Source of the DNA: an uncultured Pelagimonas sp.
GTDB taxonomy: Bacteria > Pseudomonadota > Alphaproteobacteria > Rhodobacterales > Rhodobacteraceae
Length of the DNA stretch: 64,000 nucleotides
Direction: 5' to 3'
NCBI GenBank assembly: GCA_947499735.1
Contig: CANMPP010000001.1
Location: 1,302,001 to 1,366,000 of the forward strand
Shown here: positions 27,803 through 37,046 of the stretch, piece after piece
How the letters are laid out: the number at the start of each line of letters is the position of its first letter
Position numbering within the stretch: the stretch's first letter is position 1
Translations under genes and position numbers: made by a program
Notes under the pieces: model-generated
Told to the model about the DNA's origin: nothing
Seen by the model: the letters and a program-made list of their open reading frames with translations, nothing else
Database searches by the model: none

Positions 27803-29155
27803 ATGTTGAAATTCTCCAAAACGAAAACGAATGCCAGCGTTCTGTCATCAGACGATCAAAGCTCTGATCTTCTAAAGATGATTGATCAAACGCAAGCAAC
27901 CATCGTATTTCAACCTGATGGCACAATCATCGAGGCCAACGAAAATTTCCTATCGATTTTTGGCTATTCCCTGGAAGAGATAAAGGGCAAACATGACTCT
28001 TTGTTTGCGCCACGCAACGCCTCACAATCAGAATCCTATAACGACATTTGGAATCGGTTGGCAAATGGCGACGTTATCACCGATCAATTCGAACGCTCCA
28101 CAAAATCGGGCGCTACAATCTTCATTCAAGCGACCTATTGCGCGTTAAAAGATGAAGATGGTGCGGTTTATAAAGTCATCAAAGTTGCCAATGATATTAC
28201 ACAGCGGCGCGTTGAACTGTCCGCCATTTCCGGCGCATTGCAAGAACTGAGCGCAGGAAAACTATCCCAACGCATACCGGATAGCGAAAACCCAGAAATA
28301 TCCGAAATTACGCACGCCTTTAATGGTGCGATTGAGCAATTGTCGAAGATGGTGCGAAATGTAAAACAGATATCCGGTGATATCGGTGCCACGTCCAAGG
28401 ACATGACATCTAAATCTCACGATCTGTCACGCCGTACCGAAAACCAAGCTTCGACGCTCGAGGAAACAGCAGCCGCTGTCGAACAGTTGACGCGCAATGC
28501 CGGTGGCGCAGCAGAGAATGCGCAAAAGGTCGGTGAATTGACCGTAGATACGCGGGAATCCACGAAAAAGGGTCAAAACCAAGTGCGCGACCTGACCGGT
28601 GCCATGGAAAAGATCCAGCATTCATCGAAACAGATTTCGCAAATTGTTTCTGTGATTGAAGGGATTGCATTCCAAACGAACCTACTTGCCCTAAATGCGG
28701 GTGTTGAGGCGGCGCGCGCTGGTGAATCCGGACGTGGTTTTGCAGTTGTTGCATCTGAAGTACGTGGATTGGCGCAGCGTAGTTCCGAATCTGCACTGGA
28801 GATCAAAACATTGATCGATGCCAGCTCTCGCAACGTGTCCGAAGGCGCATCCATGGTGGATCATGTGGCTGAAGAATTCACAACGATCTATGACGGTGTT
28901 AGCAAGATTTCGGAAAATGTCCTTGAGATCACCAATGGCATGAAAGAGCAGGCAACTACGCTTAATGAAATCAATGTTGCTGTGACCCAGTTGGATAAGG
29001 TTACCCAAGAAAACGCCGCAATGGTCAATCAGACCTCGATGGCTGTTGACGGCCTGACAATGGGTGCGGGCAATTTGGTCAAAGAAGTGTCTCAATTCTC
29101 GACCGACAACGTGGCACCTGCCGGAACTATGGATAAATGGAAAGCAGCGGGATAA
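27803..29155 (+). CDS. Soluble methyl-accepting chemotaxis protein with PAS domain
   Basis: 450 residues. Residues about 25-135 form a PAS domain (QPDGTIIEANENFLSIFGYSLEEIKG) of the heme- or flavin-type Aer/PAS MCP class. A HAMP-like linker follows (about 140-195), then a long cytoplasmic signalling domain whose hairpin tip reads IEGIAFQTNLLALNAGVEAARAG and GFAVVASEVRGLAQRS, where CheA and CheW bind. There is no signal peptide and no membrane segment, so it is a cytosolic receptor. No C-terminal NWETF-type CheR tether is seen. No che or flagellar gene is adjacent. The promoter region (27668-27802) is A+T rich. Confidence 0.92.
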   Translation: MLKFSKTKTNASVLSSDDQSSDLLKMIDQTQATIVFQPDGTIIEANENFLSIFGYSLEEIKGKHDSLFAPRNASQSESYNDIWNRLANGDVITDQFERSTKSGATIFIQATYCALKDEDGAVYKVIKVANDITQRRVELSAISGALQELSAGKLSQRIPDSENPEISEITHAFNGAIEQLSKMVRNVKQISGDIGATSKDMTSKSHDLSRRTENQASTLEETAAAVEQLTRNAGGAAENAQKVGELTVDTRESTKKGQNQVRDLTGAMEKIQHSSKQISQIVSVIEGIAFQTNLLALNAGVEAARAGESGRGFAVVASEVRGLAQRSSESALEIKTLIDASSRNVSEGASMVDHVAEEFTTIYDGVSKISENVLEITNGMKEQATTLNEINVAVTQLDKVTQENAAMVNQTSMAVDGLTMGAGNLVKEVSQFSTDNVAPAGTMDKWKAAG

Positions 29156-29200
29156 TTTAAGATCACGTCAGCAAGCAGGAACAGCCCTGCTGTTCAAAAT

Positions 29201-29234
29201 AAAAAAGCCGCTCTGTCTGTCAGAGCGGCTTTTT
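29201..29234. terminator. Bidirectional intrinsic terminator
   Basis: AAAGCCGCTCTG / CAGAGCGGCTTT form a perfect 12-bp stem around TCTGT, with A-run on one side and T-run on the other, between the convergent chemoreceptor (+) and trigger factor (-) genes. Confidence 0.92.
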
Positions 29235-29257
29235 CATATCTGTAAATCGAGAAACGA

Positions 29258-30583
29258 TTACTCTTTGTCGAGTGCGTCAACCGCTTCTTGCAATTCGTCC
29301 AACGTCACTTCTTTCTCAGTGACAGTGGCTTTTTCCAAGATCAGGTCGATAACTTTATCTTCGAAGATTGGTGCGCGCAGCTGTTGTTGCATCTGCTGGT
29401 TTTGGCGAACGAATTCAAAGAATTCACGCTCTTGACCAGGATATTGACGCGCTTGAGAAATGATCGCTTGGGTCATTTCTTGTTCGGTCACGTCAATCTC
29501 AGCCTTTTGTCCCAGCTCGGCCAACAACAGACCCAGACGGACACGACGGCCAGCCAGTGCTTTATGCTCATCTGTTGGCTCGATCTCTGGATGATCGTGG
29601 CCTTCAACCTCTGGGTTTTCTTCGTGCCACAGCTGATGTGCGATTTGACCCGCTTCAGCGTCTACCAGGGATGGTGGTAGGTCAAAGCTGACAATATCGT
29701 CCAGCTTGTCCAGCAACGAACGCTTCACAACCTGACGCGCCGCACCTGCATATTCACCTTCCAGACGCTCACCGATCTGCGTTTTCAACGCATCCAAGCT
29801 GTCGGAACCGTATTTCTTGGCAAATTCGTCATCCAGTACGGCTTCTGCCACACCTTTGACTTCTTTGATTTTGCATTCAAATACAGCAGGCTTACCCGCC
29901 AGGTTTTCCGCACCGTATTCTTCAGGGAAGGATACTTCTACGTTTTTCTCATCACCTGCGGACAGACCAACAAGCTGCTCTTCAAAGCCCGGGATGAACT
30001 GGCCAGATCCCAATTCCAATGGGAAATCTTCTGCCGCGCCACCTTCAAAGGCTTCGCCGTCAACTTTGCCCAAGAAGTCCAGAACCACTTGGTCGCCGTT
30101 TTCTGCAGCACCCTCTTTGGTTTCAAAGTTCTTTGCGGAAGACGCCAGATTGTCCAGAGCTTCTGAAATCTGTGTTTCGCCAGCTTTGGCAACCAGTTTC
30201 TCCAGCTCAAGACCAGACAGGTCAACCTCTGGGATCTCAGGCAGTTTTTCGTATGACATCTCTACTTCGACATCATCGCCTGGTTTCCAGTCGTCATTGG
30301 CCATTTTGACCTGAGGCTGCGCCGCCGGACGGTCACCGCTTTCCTCAAAATGCTGGTTCATCGCGCCATCGATGGTTTCCTGCATGGCTTCGCCCATAAC
30401 GCGCTCGCCAAATTGCTTTTTCAGCAGCGCCATAGGCACTTTGCCTTTGCGGAAGCCTTTGATTTCGATTTCTGGCGCAGCTTCTTTCAGCTTTTCGTCA
30501 ACTTTTGCGTCCAATTCGGCCGCAGTCAGCGTAATCGCGTAAGCGCGCTTCAGACCTTCGTTCAGCGTCTCGGTGACCTGCAT
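29258..30583 (-). CDS. tig: Trigger factor
   Basis: Ribosome-bound chaperone and peptidyl-prolyl isomerase, 441 residues. The N-terminal ribosome-binding signature is [21 protein letters not shown] (about residues 44-64, G-F-R-x-G-K-x-P). The FKBP-like domain (about 155-240) contains [32 protein letters not shown]. The C-terminal helical arms follow. GAGGAAA lies before ATG 30583; an earlier in-frame start at 30601 is less well supported. Upstream 150 bp holds its promoter. Confidence 0.97.
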   Translation of the reverse strand: MQVTETLNEGLKRAYAITLTAAELDAKVDEKLKEAAPEIEIKGFRKGKVPMALLKKQFGERVMGEAMQETIDGAMNQHFEESGDRPAAQPQVKMANDDWKPGDDVEVEMSYEKLPEIPEVDLSGLELEKLVAKAGETQISEALDNLASSAKNFETKEGAAENGDQVVLDFLGKVDGEAFEGGAAEDFPLELGSGQFIPGFEEQLVGLSAGDEKNVEVSFPEEYGAENLAGKPAVFECKIKEVKGVAEAVLDDEFAKKYGSDSLDALKTQIGERLEGEYAGAARQVVKRSLLDKLDDIVSFDLPPSLVDAEAGQIAHQLWHEENPEVEGHDHPEIEPTDEHKALAGRRVRLGLLLAELGQKAEIDVTEQEMTQAIISQARQYPGQEREFFEFVRQNQQMQQQLRAPIFEDKVIDLILEKATVTEKEVTLDELQEAVDALDKE

Positions 30584-30735
30584 AGATTTCCTCACGATCA
30601 ATAGGGCGGAGCCCTGCCCGCCTGCGAAATATCTGGGGTCTTCTAAGCATGTGTTGCCAAGGGCGCAAGGCGATTTTACATCTCAGACGCTGCTGAAATA
30701 GAAAAGCTTATAGAATTCTCGCACCATATCAGATC

Positions 30736-31194
30736 TTAGGGATCAAGCATCGGGCTGGACACCCAAGTCACGTCGTAACCAGCAGGCAGGTTTTCGCCCA
30801 TCCAAGCGGTTAGTTTTTTCTTCAATCGCAGCGCGGTTTCGTTGCGATTGACCATGTCACAAAGCCACAAAACCGCCGTCGCCTGTCCGCGCGATCCGAT
30901 TTCAGGATAGATGTAAAAACACCCGATATACGTGCCTGTATCGTCTCTGACGATCCAAGAAAATGATCGGTTCGATGTAAATTCCCGCTCATGCCAGGCA
31001 AGGTCAATCGCATTATCTGCACGGGTCAAACCCGCCGGCCATGTTCCAAACACGCCAGTCAGCAAAGGTGCGGTGGCAACGACGGCTTCAAAATCCTCAT
31101 CCACAACATCCGGCGACAGAGGGGTAAAGCTGACATCCCCCAACACCATATGTCGCGGCAGATTGCTATCGGCAAAATCAGGATGGGGTTGCAT
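30736..31194 (-). CDS. GNAT-like N-acetyltransferase domain protein
   Basis: 152 residues. The middle part, FSWIVRDDTGTYIGCFYIYPE followed by ATAVLWLCDMVNRNETALRLKKKLTAWM, follows the beta-strand and helix order of GNAT enzymes, but the classic acetyl-CoA loop R/Q-x2-G-x-G/A is not obvious (GSRGQATAV is the nearest). Substrate unknown. The ATG begins on the base right after the oxygenase stop codon, so the two genes are one transcript. Confidence 0.65.
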   Translation of the reverse strand: MQPHPDFADSNLPRHMVLGDVSFTPLSPDVVDEDFEAVVATAPLLTGVFGTWPAGLTRADNAIDLAWHEREFTSNRSFSWIVRDDTGTYIGCFYIYPEIGSRGQATAVLWLCDMVNRNETALRLKKKLTAWMGENLPAGYDVTWVSSPMLDP

Positions 31195-32274
31195 CTATTC
31201 TGCTGGCTCCTTGGCTTCACGCATGAACGGGTTTTCCTCGGGGATTTCATAATCCGGTGTAAACACCCCTGCTTCTTTCGCCTCGTTCATGTAGCGAAAC
31301 GTTTGGATGGTCATACGCATCAAATGATCACCTGCTTTGATAGCGGGATATTTTTCGATCGTTTCAGGCGTTTGGAATTTTTCCAACGGTTGGACGATCG
31401 CGTGATAATCTAGGCCAAAAAACAAGGGTAAAGAATACCGTTCGCGTCCGGTATTCACCACGCGATGTTGTGTCGACTTAAATTGGCCGCCTGACCATGT
31501 TTCAAAAATATCTCCAATATTGACGATGAAGGTTCCTGGAATTGGCGGGGCTTCAATCCAGATATCATCGGCGTTCATCACCTGTAGACCCGGTGCGCCC
31601 TGCAAAAGGATCGTGAAACATTCGAAATCAGAATGCGCAGAAATACCCGTTACATCCTTGGTTGAGGGCATATTATTTTCGATATAGCGCAACAGGCGCA
31701 ACTGCGAGGTCGGGTTCGTGATGTATTGCGTCAATTCGCTGCCATCCACACCCAGCTCGTAGGCCAGCGTGTCCAACATGCGCAGGCCGAGGTTAAACAC
31801 CGCATCATAGTAACTGGACACTGTTTCCTGCCACCCTGCCAAGTCTGGCCAGACATTTGGCCCCGTCATCCGCCAACCATGCAGATAATCGGGATGATCT
31901 GCTGGGGCTTCAAAGGACATATCCCAAGCTTCGTTGAAGTTAATCTGTACCGGAAACTTCGTTCCGTTTTCTTCAAATGGGACATAGCCACGATGGTTGG
32001 TGGTGAAACCTGACCAGTATTTCATTTTAAAGCTGCGGGGCATTTCATGAAACTGTTTGGAAGCCGCAAAAACCGCATCAATCAGATCCTGCGAAATCCC
32101 GTGCCCGGTGATGTAAAAGAAACCGGATGTCCGCGCCGCATCGCCCAATGCGCGTGCCACGTCTTGCTTGTCGGCGTCCGAGCCATTCAGCAATGCAGAA
32201 AGATCAATAACCGGCAGTGTCGCGTCATCAATTGTCAACGCTTTCAGTTCTTCTGTATGAGATGTTTCGGCCAC
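31195..32274 (-). CDS. Isopenicillin N synthase-like 2OG-Fe(II) oxygenase
   Basis: 359-residue non-heme iron oxygenase. N-terminal DIOX_N-type region: PVIDLSALL and GFFYITGHGI (about 21-60). Iron ligands are H214, D216 (AHSDFECFTILLQ) and H270 (STQHRVVNTG), and R279-x-S281 (RERYSLPLFF) matches the 2-oxoglutarate-binding R-x-S, so a 2OG-using enzyme is likely rather than a true penicillin synthase. The start is GTG at 32274, preceded by GGAAGAG. It is divergent from the ABC transporter operon across 257 bp, which suggests a shared pathway. Substrate unknown. Confidence 0.88.
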   Translation of the reverse strand: MAETSHTEELKALTIDDATLPVIDLSALLNGSDADKQDVARALGDAARTSGFFYITGHGISQDLIDAVFAASKQFHEMPRSFKMKYWSGFTTNHRGYVPFEENGTKFPVQINFNEAWDMSFEAPADHPDYLHGWRMTGPNVWPDLAGWQETVSSYYDAVFNLGLRMLDTLAYELGVDGSELTQYITNPTSQLRLLRYIENNMPSTKDVTGISAHSDFECFTILLQGAPGLQVMNADDIWIEAPPIPGTFIVNIGDIFETWSGGQFKSTQHRVVNTGRERYSLPLFFGLDYHAIVQPLEKFQTPETIEKYPAIKAGDHLMRMTIQTFRYMNEAKEAGVFTPDYEIPEENPFMREAKEPAE

Positions 32275-32531
32275 AGTCTCTTCCTTCCATCACGCATTAT
32301 GTTCGGGATCAGACAAGCATAAGGACACGCTTTTGCGTCTCGGAAATGATTAACAATATGGAAATCACACATGATTTTGCCCGTTTTTTGGGCCATTTTG
32401 GGTCTGGATGCGTATTTCGATCCACTTCCAGTAACGCGGCGAAGCGTTGCTAGCGCAGGCTAACCTGGAAACACGAGCCACCTCTTTGCAGAGCAATCGG
32501 GCTTTGGAACGGGAATGGAAAGGAATATCGA

Positions 32532-33602
32532 ATGTACAATATGAAACGTCGCACATTGCTGAAAACAGGTGCTGCTAGCCTAGCCGCTTCCAGCTTGGCC
32601 GCGCCGCTGATCGCACAATCCCGTAGCTTGAAGGTCGGCGCCTATGGTGGCTATTTCGAAAACAGCTTCAAAGAATACGTCTATCCCGAATTCACCGCGG
32701 CAACCGGTATTTCTGTTGAAAGCGTCACACAGCCCAATTCAGCCGATTGGTTGGTGACGATGCAACAAGCCGCGTCTGCGGGCAAAGTACCCACAGATAT
32801 TTCCCTTTATGGTCGCGATACGATGATCAAAGCCAGCCGTATCGGCGGCATGTTGGCGCAGCTGGATTTGTCTAAAATTCCGAACACGGACAATATGGAC
32901 AGCTATTTCGTCTTTGAAGGATCAGAGGGGCCACAAGGCGTTGGCGCGATGTCGTGGTTTTCGGCCATGGTTTACAATCCGAATGAAGTTGAAACACCAG
33001 CCAGCTGGGCAGATTTCTGGGACAGCGATTTGTTTGAGGCCTCCCTCGGTTTGAACACGATCTTCAATTCGGGCCTTTTGGATATCACAGCCGCTACATT
33101 CTTTGACGGAACCGAAACATTGATGTCCAACGAAGGCATTTTGGCGGTCATCGATAAGGTCCGTGAACTGAAACCAAACGTTGCTTTGTGGTGGAATGCT
33201 GAAAGCCAGATGGAACAGTCCATGAAAAATGGCGACGTCATCGGAGGGCAATATTATCTGGATGTCGCCAATCTGATGGCGCTGGATGGGTTCCCGATTG
33301 CAGCGACATTCCCAAAAGAAGGCAATGTTCAGGATTACGGATCTTGGTGCCTGTCTGCGGGCACAGAAAAGGCGGATGAGGCCGCGGAATTCATGAACTT
33401 CTCCTCCCTGCCCTCCACGCAGGCCCTGATGAGCCGGAAAATCGGTACCGCGCCTTTGGTTCCACAATCCTCCACAGATCTGACAGATGACGAATTTGCC
33501 TTCGTTTCAGGCTCTCCTTCCATCAAACCAGCTTATGAAGCCTATCTCGACAACGAGACCTTCATCAAAGAGAGCTGGGACAAAATGTTGGCAGAAGCCT
33601 AA
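32532..33602 (+). CDS. ABC transporter substrate-binding protein (polyamine-like), Tat-exported
   Basis: 356-residue periplasmic binding protein of the spermidine/putrescine class. The N-terminus has a twin-arginine signal, KRRTLLKTGAASLAASSLAAPLIA, ending near residue 29. The mature start LKVGAYGGYFENSFKEYVYPEFTAATGI is typical of PotD/FbpA-like proteins. Tat export hints at folding in the cytoplasm before export. An AAGGA lies 7 bases before ATG 32532 (a second ATG at 32541 is possible). First gene of a six-gene operon with ATPase, two permeases, a hydrolase and a DUF917 protein. Confidence 0.88.
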   Translation: MYNMKRRTLLKTGAASLAASSLAAPLIAQSRSLKVGAYGGYFENSFKEYVYPEFTAATGISVESVTQPNSADWLVTMQQAASAGKVPTDISLYGRDTMIKASRIGGMLAQLDLSKIPNTDNMDSYFVFEGSEGPQGVGAMSWFSAMVYNPNEVETPASWADFWDSDLFEASLGLNTIFNSGLLDITAATFFDGTETLMSNEGILAVIDKVRELKPNVALWWNAESQMEQSMKNGDVIGGQYYLDVANLMALDGFPIAATFPKEGNVQDYGSWCLSAGTEKADEAAEFMNFSSLPSTQALMSRKIGTAPLVPQSSTDLTDDEFAFVSGSPSIKPAYEAYLDNETFIKESWDKMLAEA

Positions 33603-33608
33603 CCCGGG

Positions 33609-34664
33609 ATGCATGATCTCGTATTGAAAGGTGTTTCCAAGTCTTTTGGGAACACCGTCGCTGTCGAACCGATCGATTTGACCTTTGGCAAAGGGCAGCT
33701 GACTGCTCTGCTTGGCCCTTCGGGATGTGGCAAAACGACCTTGCTGCGGATGTTGGCCGGGTTAGAGGAACCAACGATTGGGCAGATCACCCTTGGCGGT
33801 GAAGACATAACGTTCAAACGCGCCCATAAGCGCAAATTCGGAATGGTGTTTCAAAGCTTTGCATTGTTTCCCCACTACACCGTGCGCGAAAATGTCGCCT
33901 ATTCGCTGACCATCAGCGGGGTCGCTAAGGACATCGCCTTTGCCAAGGCGGATGAGCTGCTAAATACCGTTCAGTTGGGCGGCTTTGGGGATAGACGCAT
34001 CGGGCAGCTGTCCGGCGGACAACGCCAACGTGTCGCCATTGCACGCGCTCTGGCGCAAGAGCCGAAGGTGTTCCTGTTAGACGAACCTATGTCGGCATTG
34101 GATGCCAAGTTGCGCGAGGAAATGCAGGTCGAATTGCGCATGCTGCAACAAAGCCTTGGCATCACAACCATTGTCGTAACCCACGACCAGCGCGAAGCTA
34201 TGACAATGGCCGATAAGATCGTTGTCATGTCAAATGGACGCGTTGAGCAGGTCGCGCCACCCCAAGAGATTTATCACAAACCTGCAAATGCGTTTGTGGC
34301 GGATTTTATTGGCAAAACCAATTTCTTCGACGGTGTCTTTGAAAATGGTAAAGTTCAGATTGGCCAGACCATTTTGGATTGTGATGCAGGGTTCATCGAA
34401 GGGTCCGACATTCGCGTCGCGATCCGACCGGAGCAGATCTATATCGACACAGCCCCAGACGTGAACCGTATCTCGGCCGATGTCACATTTGTGCGTGATC
34501 TGGGGCCGGTACAGGAATATCATCTGAATTCCGAAATTGGCCCCTTGATCGTAGAATATGCCGCTGGCGAGGATTTGGCGAACAAACCAATCATGGGTCA
34601 AAAAACCACCGTACGCCTCCCTCCAGACGCGTTGCAGGTTTTCCCACGTGAGCCACGCCCATGA
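33609..34664 (+). CDS. ABC transporter ATP-binding protein (PotA-like)
   Basis: 351 residues. Walker A GPSGCGKTT, signature LSGGQRQRVAIARAL, Walker B VFLLDEPMSALD, switch H in VVTHDQREAMT. The C-terminal about 110 residues form a TOBE/OB-type regulatory domain found in polyamine and iron importers. Six bases after the binding-protein gene; overlaps the next permease by ATGA. Confidence 0.93.
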   Translation: MHDLVLKGVSKSFGNTVAVEPIDLTFGKGQLTALLGPSGCGKTTLLRMLAGLEEPTIGQITLGGEDITFKRAHKRKFGMVFQSFALFPHYTVRENVAYSLTISGVAKDIAFAKADELLNTVQLGGFGDRRIGQLSGGQRQRVAIARALAQEPKVFLLDEPMSALDAKLREEMQVELRMLQQSLGITTIVVTHDQREAMTMADKIVVMSNGRVEQVAPPQEIYHKPANAFVADFIGKTNFFDGVFENGKVQIGQTILDCDAGFIEGSDIRVAIRPEQIYIDTAPDVNRISADVTFVRDLGPVQEYHLNSEIGPLIVEYAAGEDLANKPIMGQKTTVRLPPDALQVFPREPRP

Positions 34665-35608
34665 ACACCGCGTCGCATGATCCCCGCGCGCTGCTGCGCA
34701 AAACCGCGATGACGGTTTTGACCACGTTCATCATCGTGCTGTGTGTCGCGCCCTTCCTCCTTGTTCTAGCCATTTCTTTTGGCCGCAAGGTCGAAGGCGC
34801 CGCATGGGTTTGGGATTTTACCTTTGCCAATTACCAGCGTTTCTTTGTTGGAACGTTGTGGCCAGACGAGGTGACCTTTCTTTACCTTCAACAGCTTAGC
34901 TATTCTTTTTATTTTGCGCTTATCGCATCCATCTTTGCGGTGCTCACTGCCCTGCCCTTTACGCTGACATTGTCCAAATTGTCCCGCAACGCCCAAGCAG
35001 CGTGGCTGGTGTTTATTATGTCGTCTCTGTCACTGTCAGAAGTGTTCATAGTCATGGGCTGGGACATTTTGCTGTCCAACAATTCAGGGCTACCGAAACT
35101 GTTTCGTGAAACCGGGCTGACCCAGTGGCTCAAAGATGTCGGTTGGTTTCAAACCCTACGCGATTGGGGGCTGGCCAATCCACGCAACGTCAAATTCAAA
35201 ACATCAGATTTCGCAACGGTCCTAACCATGAGCTACCTTGTCTGGCCCTATGCAGTGATCCTGCTCTATCCCGCCCTATCGCGCCTTGATCCGTCACTTA
35301 GCGAAGCGGCGCGCACCATGGGCGCAGGCCGTTGGACGATCACCCGCACGGTGACCCTGCCCTCTATCCGATTGCCATTGCTCGGCACGACGCTGCTGTT
35401 GTTTGTGTTTTTGTTGGGCACCTATGTGGCCGTCACGGTCTTTGCCGCGCCGCATAAACAAACGGTCGCCGTGGCGATCTATTCCAATGTCCGAGGCTCC
35501 AATCTGAACGCACCGTTTGGATCGGCACAGGCGATCATGCTGCTGATTTCAGCCAGTTTCTGTCTGTATCTGGGGCATCTTCTGAACAAGAAAGCCGAGG
35601 CACCCTAA
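34661..35608 (+). CDS. ABC transporter permease (PotB-like)
   Basis: 315 residues, about six membrane segments. The EAA motif, which docks on the ATPase, is EAARTMGAGRWTITRTVTLP. Also typical is the terminal KKAEAP after the last helix. Start overlaps the ATPase stop. Confidence 0.9.
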   Translation: MNTASHDPRALLRKTAMTVLTTFIIVLCVAPFLLVLAISFGRKVEGAAWVWDFTFANYQRFFVGTLWPDEVTFLYLQQLSYSFYFALIASIFAVLTALPFTLTLSKLSRNAQAAWLVFIMSSLSLSEVFIVMGWDILLSNNSGLPKLFRETGLTQWLKDVGWFQTLRDWGLANPRNVKFKTSDFATVLTMSYLVWPYAVILLYPALSRLDPSLSEAARTMGAGRWTITRTVTLPSIRLPLLGTTLLLFVFLLGTYVAVTVFAAPHKQTVAVAIYSNVRGSNLNAPFGSAQAIMLLISASFCLYLGHLLNKKAEAP

Positions 35609-36405
35609 TGCGAATTGGATCCATGATTTACATGTGGCTGTCAGCGCTGGTTCTTGCAATGCCGATCTTTGTGGTCTGTGCTGCCGCCCTAAATTCCGGG
35701 CGCAGCATGTTTTTCCCACCCCGTGAACCAACCCTCGCACGGTTCAAGGAATTTTTTATCTCGGAACCGATTTGGACCGAGGCATTGATGAACTCGATCA
35801 TCGTTGCCTTTGGCGCAGCCAGCCTAGCGGTGCTGATGGCTTGGCCCATTGCCTATATGCTGTGGTCCAGCGGATCCAAATTATCCAAAATCCTTGCAGG
35901 TCTGGGATCCATGCCGTTTGCAGTGCCGCCAATTGTTTTTGGCGTCGGCCTGGGTTTCTTTTGGGCCTTTACCGGGGGATTGGGTGAAATGTGGGCCGGC
36001 ATCATCAGCCACGCCGTGTTGCTGATGGCCCTTCCGATCGTAACAATTTCCATTGGTTTGCAGTCGATTGACCGGTCACATCTGAACGCCGCCGCCACAA
36101 TGGGGGCCACAGATCAGGTTGCGTTTCGCACAGTCGTTTTACCCCAAACGATCCCTTATTCGATCTCGGGCTTCTTCTTTGTTCTTGTGCTGTCTTTCAA
36201 CGAATTCATCGTGATTTTCTTTGTCTCGGCCTCGTCCTATGCGACCGTGACGCTGCAAATTTTCAACTCTCTGCGCAATGGCTACACCCCCACTATGGCC
36301 GTCGCCGCGATCACTTTTCTGAGCGTTTCGATCATCGTATTTGCCGCCGTCGCAAGGTGGGGCGATTTGCCAAGATTGATGGGCGCTGATCCAACACGAA
36401 AATAG
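35608..36405 (+). CDS. ABC transporter permease (PotC-like)
   Basis: 265 residues, six membrane segments. EAA-type motif reads NAAATMGATDQVAFRTVVLPQ. ATG overlaps the previous stop by one base. The pairing PotB/PotC-like plus ATPase and binding protein completes an importer, whose ligand is not polyamine for certain. Confidence 0.9.
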   Translation: MRIGSMIYMWLSALVLAMPIFVVCAAALNSGRSMFFPPREPTLARFKEFFISEPIWTEALMNSIIVAFGAASLAVLMAWPIAYMLWSSGSKLSKILAGLGSMPFAVPPIVFGVGLGFFWAFTGGLGEMWAGIISHAVLLMALPIVTISIGLQSIDRSHLNAAATMGATDQVAFRTVVLPQTIPYSISGFFFVLVLSFNEFIVIFFVSASSYATVTLQIFNSLRNGYTPTMAVAAITFLSVSIIVFAAVARWGDLPRLMGADPTRK

Positions 36406-36416
36406 GAGAACGACTT

Positions 36417-37031
36417 ATGCCTCGCCAACCCACCCTTGTCGGCCAGCCGGTTCTTATGGTGATCGATATCCAAAAATCGGCCTTTCTGGATGAAAAGGCC
36501 GGAATTCCGATCATGGACGGCTATCGTGACAATATGGAACGCGCACGCAGCATCGTTGATGCTGCCCATCAAGCGGGCATTCCCGTCATCTTTTTCCAAG
36601 AAATCCACCGCCGCAATCTGATCGATTATGGGCGCGAGTTAGATGGCACAGAGGGCATACATTGCCTTGAAGGCGAACCGGGCACACCCGTGGCTGAAAA
36701 AGAAATGGACATGCGCCCCACGGACTATTTCGTTCACAAGCGCCGTTATTCGGTATTCTTTGGGACCGAAACCGAGATCCTGCTAAAGGGCCTAAAGGCG
36801 CAAACCTTGATCATGATCGGTGGCATGACAGATGTATGCGTCCACTATAGTTTCGCCGATGGCCATCAGCATGATTACTATTGCCGCGTCGTACAAGATT
36901 GCGTCGGCGGAACATCACCCGAAGCGCACCAAGCATCCTTAAACGCAATGGAATACCTGCAGGAAGGCGCGTTGATCAATGCCGATGACATGATTGCGGA
37001 AATGCTCTCTCATCAGATTGCAGCTCAGTAA
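36417..37031 (+). CDS. Isochorismatase-family cysteine hydrolase
   Basis: 204 residues. The catalytic triad of the family is D17 (VIDIQ), K108 (FVHKRRYSVFF) and C141 (GGMTDVCVHYS). This superfamily includes N-carbamoylsarcosine amidase, biuret hydrolase, ureidoacrylate amidohydrolase and nicotinamidase, so amide or ureido cleavage is likely. A GGAGAA ribosome site precedes ATG 36417. It sits between the importer and the DUF917 gene, which supports a nitrogen-compound catabolic role (inference). Confidence 0.88.
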   Translation: MPRQPTLVGQPVLMVIDIQKSAFLDEKAGIPIMDGYRDNMERARSIVDAAHQAGIPVIFFQEIHRRNLIDYGRELDGTEGIHCLEGEPGTPVAEKEMDMRPTDYFVHKRRYSVFFGTETEILLKGLKAQTLIMIGGMTDVCVHYSFADGHQHDYYCRVVQDCVGGTSPEAHQASLNAMEYLQEGALINADDMIAEMLSHQIAAQ

Positions 37032-37046
37032 AGGGCCCAACCGGGA

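Noticed and set aside
31195-32274. True isopenicillin N synthase and a beta-lactam cluster
   Set aside because: No ACV synthetase gene, and R279-x-S281 with the genomic context fits a 2OG oxygenase of unknown substrate.
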